From Sulfurimonas sp. (GTDB taxonomy: Bacteria > Campylobacterota > Campylobacteria > Campylobacterales > Sulfurimonadaceae): a stretch of DNA of 8,368 nucleotides. The notes beneath the pieces are model-generated. The model searched no databases. It had not been told where the DNA came from and saw only the letters and a program-made list of their open reading frames with translations. How positions within the stretch are numbered: the stretch's first letter is position 1; every line of letters begins with the position of its first letter. The position numbers were made by a program, and so were the translations under genes. The DNA lies in contig NVXO02000002.1 of the NCBI GenBank assembly GCA_002733945.2, positions 408,737-417,104 on the forward strand, in the 5' to 3' direction. Positions 1-5,841 of this stretch are shown piece by piece.

Positions 1-198
1 GCTAAAAATCTCTATGGAACTTTCATTCATGGTCTTTTTGACAACGACTCTATGAGAGCTTATATCTTCAAAGAAATCAACCCAGACTATCAAGGTTATA
101 ACTTCAAAGAGTATAAGAAAAATGCTATCGCTGAGTTCGCCGATCATATAGATAAAAACATAAATATGCCACTCATAATAGATGCTCTTTATGACTAA
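1..198 (+). CDS. cobQ: Cobyric acid synthase, C-terminal end (partial)
   Basis: Reading frame 1 is open from the first base to a TAA at 196-198, giving 65 residues of a protein that begins outside the window. The segment GTFIHGLFDND near the start matches the end of the class I glutamine amidotransferase domain of CobQ/CbiP, where this histidine belongs to the Cys-His-Glu triad that releases ammonia from glutamine. The enzyme amidates adenosylcobyrinic acid a,c-diamide to adenosylcobyric acid in the cytoplasm. The next gene, cbiB, acts on that product, and the two overlap by 17 nt (8 nt if cbiB starts at 191), which supports one operon. CobB/CbiA has a related amidotransferase end, so this is a strong but not absolute call from a fragment. 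Confidence 0.82.
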   Translation, partial: AKNLYGTFIHGLFDNDSMRAYIFKEINPDYQGYNFKEYKKNAIAEFADHIDKNINMPLIIDALYD

Positions 199-1033
199 CC
201 TTTTTATAACTGTTTTTGCTTATGTTATCGACAGAGTGTTTGGTGAGTTTGCTTTTGTTAAACATCCAGTCATTCTCATTGGTCAATTTATTACGTTTTT
301 TGAGAAACGCTTCTATCAAGATAGTATTCTAAGAGGAGTTTTTCTGCTTCTTTTTATCCTATCCATTACTCTTGCTCTCTCATTTTTCACAGTTCAAGTT
401 TTAACTTTACTTCCAGACTTTCTAAATGTCTTTATCATCTCAATAATTTCCTCTATGTTTATAGCCCACAATATGCTCAGATCTGCTGTTCTTGGTGTCA
501 TTACAGCCGAGGATAAACACCATGCCATATCAATGCTAGTGAGTCGAGATACAAAAGATTTGAGCGAGAGTGATATACATAAGGCAGCTATTGAGACTTA
601 CGGGGAAAATCTTAGTGATGGAGTTATCGCACCACTTCTATTTTTACTTCTCTTTGGACTACCCGGCATTGTTTTTTACAAAACAGTGAATACTCTTGAC
701 TCAATGGTCGGATACAGAAATGAAAAGTACGAGAACTACGGAAAAGCTTCTGCCATCTTAGATGATGTACTTAACTTCATTCCCTCGCGTTTAACAGCAG
801 TGTTGATAATGCTTTTAGGCAAACAAAAGAACCTTTTCGCCTTTTATAAAGATGGGAAAAAGCACGATTCGCCAAACGCAGGTCATCCCATAACTGCTAT
901 GGCTTTAGTGCTTGGTGTGCAACTCGGTGGAGACACTTCTTACTTTGGAAAAGTAAAACACAAGGCTGTGTTTGGCGAGGGTAGAGAAACGATAGAAGAA
1001 GATGATGTGCATAAGGCATTAGCCATTATTTAA
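182..1033 (+). CDS. cbiB: Adenosylcobinamide-phosphate synthase CbiB/CobD, membrane protein
   Basis: This 283-residue integral membrane protein joins adenosylcobyric acid to (R)-1-amino-2-propanol or its phosphate to make adenosylcobinamide (phosphate). Family signatures are clear: DRVFGEF and HPV (about residues 17-30), AIETYGENLSDGVIAP (136-151), NTLDSMVGYRNEKY (170-183) and SPNAGHP (230-236). Hydrophobic stretches at about 5-17, 51-72, 78-98, 147-165 and 200-212 fit membrane segments. It is slightly shorter than the roughly 300-320 residues usual for the family. The start at 182 overlaps cobQ by 17 nt; an in-frame ATG at 191 would give an 8-nt ATGACTAA overlap. Neither has a good Shine-Dalgarno sequence, so translational coupling is likely and the start is uncertain. 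Its TAA stop lies inside a 10-bp direct repeat, and the retron-like cassette begins right after it. Confidence 0.93.
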   Translation: MLFMTNLFITVFAYVIDRVFGEFAFVKHPVILIGQFITFFEKRFYQDSILRGVFLLLFILSITLALSFFTVQVLTLLPDFLNVFIISIISSMFIAHNMLRSAVLGVITAEDKHHAISMLVSRDTKDLSESDIHKAAIETYGENLSDGVIAPLLFLLLFGLPGIVFYKTVNTLDSMVGYRNEKYENYGKASAILDDVLNFIPSRLTAVLIMLLGKQKNLFAFYKDGKKHDSPNAGHPITAMALVLGVQLGGDTSYFGKVKHKAVFGEGRETIEEDDVHKALAII

Positions 1034-1103
1034 GTTTTTATGCTATAATTTATCACTTAAAAGCTGACTAGATGTATTTCAGTCCATTGTATGTTATTTA
1101 AGT
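1026..1103 (+). repeat. 10-bp direct repeat spanning the cbiB stop and the leader RNA
   Basis: TTATTTAAGT occurs exactly at 1026-1035, where it contains the cbiB stop codon, and again at 1094-1103. Neither copy can be extended. Both copies include TTTAAGT, which is complementary to ACTTAAA at 1055-1061, so two mutually exclusive 7-bp hairpins are possible depending on where the transcript begins. The repeat may also be a scar of insertion, but in such AT-rich DNA a chance origin is not excluded. Confidence 0.5.
1041..1049 (+). promoter_or_regulatory. Extended -10 promoter for the RT cassette
   Basis: The sequence TGCTATAAT is a perfect extended -10 element (TG, one base, TATAAT at 1044-1049), only 7 bp after the cbiB stop. 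No good -35 is visible at the expected distance (about 1021-1026), which extended -10 promoters tolerate. A start at about 1055-1057 would put the 5' end of the RNA at the beginning of the inverted repeat ACTTAAA, so the whole structured leader would be made. It probably drives the leader RNA, RT, ATPase and cobT. Read-through from the upstream cob promoter is also possible. Confidence 0.6.
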
Positions 1104-1152
1104 ATCATAAGGATAATATTACATGATATACTCTAAAACTTGTTTAGAGTAT
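1055..1152 (+). ncRNA. Structured leader RNA, candidate retron msr-msd
   Basis: The gap between cbiB and the RT gene is packed with adjoining stems. ACTTAAA (1055-1061) pairs with TTTAAGT (1097-1103) and encloses a small hairpin, GCTGA (1063-1067) with TCAGT (1079-1083, one G-U). TATCAT (1103-1108) then pairs with ATGATA (1123-1128). Finally ATACTCTAAA (1128-1137) pairs perfectly over 10 bp with TTTAGAGTAT (1143-1152) around a 5-nt loop. The position just upstream of a retron-type RT is where msr-msd is encoded, and the AGC at 1062-1064 could hold the branching guanosine (G1063), because retron priming guanosines often sit in an AGC just after a1. I did not find an a1/a2 pair that agrees with the promoter, so the limits and the retron identity are inferred. 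An alternative is a cis-acting leader that controls RT translation. Confidence 0.5.
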
Positions 1153-1162
1153 TTGTAAAATT

Positions 1163-1166
1163 AGGA
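1163..1166 (+). promoter_or_regulatory. Shine-Dalgarno for the RT, supports the TTG start
   Basis: AGGA lies 8 nt before the TTG at 1175-1177. The frame is closed upstream by a TAG at 1145-1147 and has no ATG between that stop and residue 59 of the TTG-initiated protein. The TTG is therefore the best start and keeps the N-terminal region normal for retron RTs. Confidence 0.65.
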
Positions 1167-1174
1167 CTATTCAC

Positions 1175-2158
1175 TTGCATAAAAAAGAACTTGAAAATAT
1201 TTTCAATTCATACTTTCATAATCAATACAATTTCCAAGACTTCCTAAATATAATACCAAAACAAAACATTCATTATAAATTTAATAAATATAAAAATTAT
1301 AAATTCATCTCTTACATCAAAGAAAACAACTCATTTAGTAAAGATTCCATGAAAATGAGGGAGTATCATACTTTTATTAAAAATATATTTTGTAACTATA
1401 TGAAAGTTCACGCGGCTGTTTTTTCATATAGAAAGCATATCAACATATACGACTTGGCAAAAATACATAATGAACATCAAAACTTTTTCACAACTGATAT
1501 CAAGTCTTTTTTTTATTCTATTAGTACTCAAATGATTCATGAAGTGCTCATTCAAAATAAAGTTAACTTTCCATTTGAATTGGATGTAAAGTATTATAAA
1601 AATATTGTTAATATTACTACAGTAAACAATTCATTACCTGTTGGATATGTAACTTCTCCAAGTATAAGTAATGCAATTTTATACAAATTTGATGAGTTGA
1701 TGGATAACTATTCACAAGAGCATTCAATAAGTTACTCTCGCTACTCTGATGATTTAATATTTTCAAGTGATGACTATAATGCAATAAAAAGTCTACCTGC
1801 CGTCATAGAATCAACATTAAATTCTCTATATTCAAGTGCATTTAAACTCAATATCAGTAAAACGAGATTTTTTGATAAAACAGAAAAAGTTTCTTTTTTA
1901 GGAATATCGATTTTACCAAATGGACATATAACCGTAGAAAAATGGACAAAAGAAAACATATCTCAACTTATCTATTTTTATCTCAATGACAAAAATAAAT
2001 TCACTGTTTTATTACAAAAGAGATTTAAAAACAACTTGAGTCGAGCTTATGGAACTCTAAACTATATAAATGATATAGATAAACAATTTATTCTAAAACT
2101 CCGTAAAAAGTATGGGAATTTTATTGTAGATAAGTTTTTACATGGAGTAAAACATTAA
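1175..2158 (+). CDS. Retron-like reverse transcriptase
   Basis: This 327-residue protein has the length of a stand-alone retron RT. Palm motifs are in order: motif A TTDIKSFF with catalytic D108; LPVGYVTSPSISN (154-166), the LPxGxxTSPxISN signature; the active site YSDD at 190-193 with D192 and D193; LNISKTR (225-231); and FLGISI (241-246). In retron systems the RT copies part of an associated RNA into msDNA joined 2'-5' to a guanosine, and the complex restrains a toxin until phage attack. The region X hallmark NAxxH appears here as LAKIH (94-98, only A and H kept), and the region Y VTG is not evident where ITV (252-254) occurs, so this RT is divergent. There is no maturase or endonuclease domain, so it is not a group II intron protein. 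The stop overlaps the next ATG (TAATG), with GGAG at 2144-2147 as a ribosome site. A sample line of this gene has about 23% G+C, far below cbiB. Confidence 0.85.
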   Translation: MHKKELENIFNSYFHNQYNFQDFLNIIPKQNIHYKFNKYKNYKFISYIKENNSFSKDSMKMREYHTFIKNIFCNYMKVHAAVFSYRKHINIYDLAKIHNEHQNFFTTDIKSFFYSISTQMIHEVLIQNKVNFPFELDVKYYKNIVNITTVNNSLPVGYVTSPSISNAILYKFDELMDNYSQEHSISYSRYSDDLIFSSDDYNAIKSLPAVIESTLNSLYSSAFKLNISKTRFFDKTEKVSFLGISILPNGHITVEKWTKENISQLIYFYLNDKNKFTVLLQKRFKNNLSRAYGTLNYINDIDKQFILKLRKKYGNFIVDKFLHGVKH

Positions 2159-3537
2159 TGATAACTAACTTTAAAATAGAACTAACAGATATCCAACATA
2201 TTAAAAAACTAACATATGAAATTGATTTATCTCAAAATAAACTTCATTGCATCGTTGGAAAAAATGGTGTTGGGAAAACAACACTTATTAAAGCCATTGA
2301 AAACTTAAAAGAGACAAATACCTTAGACAAGTTATCACGATTAAATATTATCAGTGACTCAAGTAAGATTATATATACTATCGATAATCAAAGTAATATT
2401 TTTACTCCTATCTTAGATGGAGATAGATATATATTAGATTCTAGTACACCCATTTCTGAAATAATTAAATCTGGAATTTTTACTGAACTTCCTATCCCAC
2501 TAGGGATAAGATTTAATGAATATGGAAAGCTTGGAGGTGCTATTGGCGAAAAGATAAAAACTCAGTTTTCATTAACTCAATATGACACAAAACCTGATGA
2601 GCTAATTGAGTTACTCAAGTCAATTTATGGCCATTCAAACTTTGATACATTAGAACAAATAAGCATTGAAGACACTCCATACTATATCTTACCTCTCGAT
2701 GATAAAAACTATATTAGAGAAGATGATTTTAGCTCTGGCGAATATATGATAATTCAAATCTATAAATTAATTAAAAAACAGTGTAAATTAATTGTAATTG
2801 ATGAGCTGGACATCTCATTAGATAGTTCAGCACAAGTAAATTTACTCAAAAGATTAAGAGAATTTACAAGTTACCATAATATAAATATTTTGTTTACTAC
2901 TCATTCTCTCGCAGTCATGAAATCTCTTAAAGAAAATGAGCTTTTTTATATGGAGACTGTTCCTGAACAAACAAGTATTCAAAACAAATCATATAATTAT
3001 ATAAAAAGCTTACTTTTTCAATTTGAAGGTTATGACAAAATTATTTTAACTGAAGATAAAATGTTGGTAATCTATATAGAATACTTACTCAGAGATGAAA
3101 CTCAACTTTTTTCTAAATATAAGATTATTGATATTGCAGGTCATGGTCAAACAGTTGACTTAATGCAAAGGAATAAAGAACTTAATTTTTTGGGGACAAA
3201 AACAGTAATTTCTCTTCTAGATGGTGACCAAAGTCAGAACCCAAAGTATAGCGTACATGAAGATATTTTTTATATACCTTTTGAGAGTATAGAGAAGGAC
3301 TTATACCAAGAGTACTTACAAGGAAACTTAGATTCAATTATTGATTCTAGACATATAGATACAAAAAGTATTGAATCTGCTAAGCCCAACAAGAAACCCA
3401 AAGTATTATATGGTAACTTAACAGGACGAAGCTATATGTCAAATATAGAGATAATGGAATACCTTAATAGAACTGCTCAAGAGAGTGTAACTTCACTAAA
3501 AGAAAAATTAATAAATTTTTTAAATTCAGGAACATAA
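2158..3537 (+). CDS. OLD-like ABC ATPase with TOPRIM-type C-terminus, retron effector candidate
   Basis: The 459-residue protein starts with an SMC/ABC-type ATPase: Walker A GKNGVGKTT (34-42), signature SSGEY (192-196), Walker B LIVIDELD (211-218) with catalytic E216, D-loop SLD (220-222), and a switch histidine in TTHS (H249). The C-terminal third resembles a TOPRIM nuclease: IILTED (295-300) supplies the first acidic residue (E299), AGHGQ (327-331) the glycine turn, and LLDGD (353-357) the DxD metal-binding pair; lysines in KKPK (412-415) may be the family's conserved lysine. This is the OLD family order, ATPase then nuclease, and OLD-type proteins are the effectors of type I-B (Eco8-like) retrons. 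At 459 residues it is short for OLD proteins. Start and stop overlap the neighbouring genes by one base each, so RT, effector and cobT look translationally coupled. No HNH partner is nearby, which argues against a PtuAB-type I-A retron. Confidence 0.82.
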   Translation: MITNFKIELTDIQHIKKLTYEIDLSQNKLHCIVGKNGVGKTTLIKAIENLKETNTLDKLSRLNIISDSSKIIYTIDNQSNIFTPILDGDRYILDSSTPISEIIKSGIFTELPIPLGIRFNEYGKLGGAIGEKIKTQFSLTQYDTKPDELIELLKSIYGHSNFDTLEQISIEDTPYYILPLDDKNYIREDDFSSGEYMIIQIYKLIKKQCKLIVIDELDISLDSSAQVNLLKRLREFTSYHNINILFTTHSLAVMKSLKENELFYMETVPEQTSIQNKSYNYIKSLLFQFEGYDKIILTEDKMLVIYIEYLLRDETQLFSKYKIIDIAGHGQTVDLMQRNKELNFLGTKTVISLLDGDQSQNPKYSVHEDIFYIPFESIEKDLYQEYLQGNLDSIIDSRHIDTKSIESAKPNKKPKVLYGNLTGRSYMSNIEIMEYLNRTAQESVTSLKEKLINFLNSGT

Positions 3538-4592
3538 TGAAAACATATAATATTTTTACAAACGAAGAGACGACACTTCCAGAGGGGAAAGCAGACTTTT
3601 TACTTGCTGCCTCAGTTACAAAAACATGTGAGATAGCAGGTATCACTCAAGCTGGAATTCCAGGAAAAATCCCCTACACTCCAACTCTTGATGCTGAGTT
3701 TATCGTCAGTCAAAAACTCTTCTCTATGCCAGAGATTGCAGAGACTCCATCTGGTGTTCCTACTCCCGCACTTATTACTCGAGCAGTTCACAACCTCAGT
3801 GCATTTAGCGCTATAGAGATACTTGACTTAGGTTTAGTGGTTATACCAGAGCAAACACCACTCCATAATTTTGACATCAAACCTTCAGACTCCATAGCTA
3901 CAGGTGCAGCCATAGACGCTGAGACGATTTTTGCTAAAGGTATGGCGTTTGGTAGGAGTTATGATTTAAAAGGCTCTTACCTCATCCTAGGTGAGTCTAC
4001 TCCAAGTGGAACAACTACAGCGACTGCAACTGCTTTAGCCTTAGGTTATGATGTGGCAAATGACTTCTCTTCAAGTTTTTTAAATGTTCCTGATGATGTA
4101 CGATCTAAGACTATAAACGCAGCTCTTGCATTAGTGGATGATAGCATGAGTACATTTGAAAAACTTTCTCTAGTAAGTGACAATATGCTTATCTTTTGTG
4201 CAGGTTTTTTACTAGAAGCTAGTCGTAGGTTCCATGTTGTGCTTGCAGGTGGTACACAGATGGCCGCTTGCCTTCTTGTAGCTGACAAACTCCGTGAAGA
4301 TATACTTATGAGACTAAAATCAGATAACATTACCATCGCTACAACTGGCTGGGTTACAAATGATACAAACTCAAATATCAAACATATACTAGAACAACTA
4401 AGCTACACTCCAAATGCGATATATACAGAGTTTAGTTTTGCAAATGCAGAGATACCTGTTTTGAAAAAGTATGATGATGGTGAAGCTAAAGAGGGAGTAG
4501 GAGCAGGAGCAGCTTTAGCGTATGCAAACACTAACTCACTTACTAACAAAGATATTTTAGATGCAGTTGAACTCATCATGTACACTATGTAG
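3537..4592 (+). CDS. cobT: CobT-type nicotinate-nucleotide:DMB phosphoribosyltransferase (TIGR00303/UPF0284-like)
   Basis: This 351-residue cytoplasmic enzyme is expected to activate the lower base of cobalamin by moving phosphoribose from nicotinate mononucleotide to dimethylbenzimidazole, or another base, to give the alpha-ribazole phosphate later joined to the cobinamide made by CbiB. Seen in the sequence: GIPGKIPYTPTLDAEF (40-55), PSGVPTPALITRA (71-83), GESTPSGTTTATATALALG (152-170), LAGGTQMAA (236-244) and EGVGAGAA (319-326), whose E319 sits where the catalytic glutamate of CobT lies. GESTPSGTTTA, rather than the GEMGIGNTT of classical bacterial CobT, marks the archaeal/cyanobacterial-type subfamily. 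A clear AGGA (3528-3531), 5 nt before the ATG, lies inside the end of the ATPase gene, and TAATG joins the two. Codon use and G+C are like cbiB, so it is a native operon member separated from cbiB by the inserted cassette. Confidence 0.88.
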   Translation: MKTYNIFTNEETTLPEGKADFLLAASVTKTCEIAGITQAGIPGKIPYTPTLDAEFIVSQKLFSMPEIAETPSGVPTPALITRAVHNLSAFSAIEILDLGLVVIPEQTPLHNFDIKPSDSIATGAAIDAETIFAKGMAFGRSYDLKGSYLILGESTPSGTTTATATALALGYDVANDFSSSFLNVPDDVRSKTINAALALVDDSMSTFEKLSLVSDNMLIFCAGFLLEASRRFHVVLAGGTQMAACLLVADKLREDILMRLKSDNITIATTGWVTNDTNSNIKHILEQLSYTPNAIYTEFSFANAEIPVLKKYDDGEAKEGVGAGAALAYANTNSLTNKDILDAVELIMYTM

Positions 4593-4607
4593 TTTTCTAG
4601 TTTGATT

Positions 4608-4662
4608 CAACACTTGACAACAAAAAAGTTGTTAGATATAATGACATCAAATAAGTTGTCAA
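4608..4662 (+). promoter_or_regulatory. Operator-like set of GTTG/CAAC half-sites on the second promoter
   Basis: ACAAC (4617-4621), six A bases, and GTTGT (4628-4632) form a palindrome lying on the end of the -35 box and the spacer. TTGACAAC (4614-4621) is also the exact reverse complement of GTTGTCAA (4655-4662) downstream of the predicted start. CAAC begins at 4608 and 4618 and GTTG at 4628, so three half-sites are one helical turn apart. A repressor bound here would block polymerase. No regulator gene is in the window, so the binder is unknown. Confidence 0.5.
4614..4642 (+). promoter_or_regulatory. Consensus sigma-70 promoter for the ATPase pair
   Basis: TTGACA (4614-4619) and TATAAT (4637-4642) are both perfect consensus hexamers with the ideal 17-bp spacer. 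Transcription would begin near 4649, about 26 nt before the ATG. This makes the two ATPase genes an independent, potentially strong unit downstream of cobT, probably held in check by the overlapping palindromes. Confidence 0.85.
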
Positions 4663-4674
4663 AAGGAATCATAA

Positions 4675-5841
4675 ATGAAAAATTGTGTTGGACAGGTTGT
4701 ACGTGGTGATGATTTTTGGGATAGAACAACAGAACTCGAAACTATTTGGGATGCTATAGATTCTGGAAGTCATATTCTCTTAGTTGCTCCAAGAAGAGTT
4801 GGTAAAACTTCTATAATGCATAAGATAAAAGATGAACCTAAAGAGGGCTACATCGTCATCTACATTGATACAGAATCCGCAGACAATGAAAATGAATTTT
4901 GGCATAAAATATTTAATGCAATGCAAGAAGAAGAGTTTGTAAATAGACTTAAATCTAAGTCAAAAAAGTTATGTGAAAGAGTTAAAAATATAAGGATTAA
5001 AAAAGTCTCTGCTTCTGGAGTAAAGTTTGGAGATGGTCAAACCCTTGATTATTTAGCAGCTTTTGAAACCTTAGTTAAAGATCTAGAGATAGATAAAAAA
5101 CTTATTATCATGGTTGATGAGTTTGCACAAACTATTGAAAATATCATAAAGTATGAAGATATTAAAAATGCGAACTCTCTTTTGAAAGCTCACCGTGCAT
5201 TAAGACAAAACCAAAAAGTATCGGAGAAGGTAACTTTTATTTATGCCGGTTCAATAGGACTAGAAAGTGTAGTATCAAAAATAAACTCTATTAAAATAAT
5301 AAATGATTTAAATAGTATAAAAGTTCTGCCATTATCTAATAGCGAAGCATTTAAATTCGTTAGTCAACTGTGTCTTAGCACTAAAATAGAGTTGAGAGAA
5401 GAAGTCATTTATCATCTTTTAAACAAAGTAGAGTGGTTAATCCCATTCTATCTCCAACTGTTAATTCAAGAACTGAAAATACTATCAAGAGAAAATACAG
5501 AGAGTTTAAGTGATGCGAGTAGTATTGATATAGCTATTGATAAGGCACTAGAGCATAGAAGTTATTTTGAATCATGGCACACTAAGCTTAAAGAGTCTTT
5601 TTCTAAAGAAGAGTACTTATTTGCTAAAGAGGTACTAAATATCATTTCCGAAAATTATACAATGGAATCATCCGCAATAATTAACATAGCTGCAAAACAC
5701 TCCCTTGATGAAGATGAAGCCAAGGATATGATTCGTACTTTAGTCTATGATGGTTATATTAACAACAATGAAAATCCTAAAGTATACAGATACAACTCTC
5801 CAATACTAAGACAATGGTGGAATAAAAATGTTGCAAACTAG
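4675..5841 (+). CDS. AAA+ ATPase with C-terminal winged helix (COG1672-like), first of a pair
   Basis: The 388-residue protein belongs to the 'archaeal-type' AAA+/STAND ATPase group. RGDDFWDR (10-17) leads into Walker A APRRVGKTS (38-46); Walker B is LIIMVDEF (143-150) with D148 and E149; FIYAGSIGL (188-196) looks like sensor 1; WLIPFYLQLL (254-263) resembles the proline-containing helix after the ATPase core. Residues from about 310 to the end, finishing in YRYNSPILRQWW (371-382), look like the winged-helix end typical of this group. No nuclease, TIR, protease or membrane segment is visible, so the protein looks like a sensor or switch rather than an effector. It starts 7 nt after a good AAGGA (4663-4667), has its own strong promoter, and overlaps the next ATPase gene by 14 nt, suggesting a two-protein complex. 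Sample G+C is about 17%. Its biological role is unknown; defence or stress sensing is inference. Confidence 0.8.
   Translation: MKNCVGQVVRGDDFWDRTTELETIWDAIDSGSHILLVAPRRVGKTSIMHKIKDEPKEGYIVIYIDTESADNENEFWHKIFNAMQEEEFVNRLKSKSKKLCERVKNIRIKKVSASGVKFGDGQTLDYLAAFETLVKDLEIDKKLIIMVDEFAQTIENIIKYEDIKNANSLLKAHRALRQNQKVSEKVTFIYAGSIGLESVVSKINSIKIINDLNSIKVLPLSNSEAFKFVSQLCLSTKIELREEVIYHLLNKVEWLIPFYLQLLIQELKILSRENTESLSDASSIDIAIDKALEHRSYFESWHTKLKESFSKEEYLFAKEVLNIISENYTMESSAIINIAAKHSLDEDEAKDMIRTLVYDGYINNNENPKVYRYNSPILRQWWNKNVAN

Larger units (their letters stand above)
1035..1185 (+). repeat. 9-bp inverted repeat bracketing the leader, possible a1/a2
   Basis: TTTTTATGC at 1035-1043 is the exact reverse complement of GCATAAAAA at 1177-1185. 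The arms enclose the entire leader, as the a1 and a2 repeats of a retron would. Against this, the left arm runs into the extended -10 element (TG at 1041-1042), so an RNA started at that promoter would lack it. The right arm begins on the last base of the RT start codon and could hide the start if paired. It would work as a1/a2 only in transcripts reading through from cbiB. Confidence 0.35.

Noticed and set aside
1128..1152. 10-bp hairpin as an intrinsic terminator of the cob operon
   Set aside because: The stem has only two G-C pairs and is followed by TTGTAAAATT rather than a run of T. It lies between the promoter and the RT, where a terminator would block the cassette.
1774..1959. Short minus-strand frames inside the RT and ATPase genes
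   Set aside because: They are shadows of long, motif-bearing genes, without ribosome sites or recognisable products.
1175..2158. RT as a group II intron maturase or a diversity-generating retroelement
   Set aside because: It has no maturase or endonuclease domain, no domain V-like hairpin was seen downstream, and no near-identical template/variable repeat pair was seen.
2158..3537. ATPase as PtuA of a Septu or type I-A retron
   Set aside because: No HNH protein follows, since the next gene is cobT, and the C-terminus carries TOPRIM-like acidic motifs instead.
4046..4381. 111-residue antisense open frame inside cobT
   Set aside because: It mirrors the strongly conserved CobT frame, has no ribosome site and encodes nothing recognisable.
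4593..4613. Terminator after cobT
   Set aside because: No stem of useful length with a T run is visible before the next promoter.
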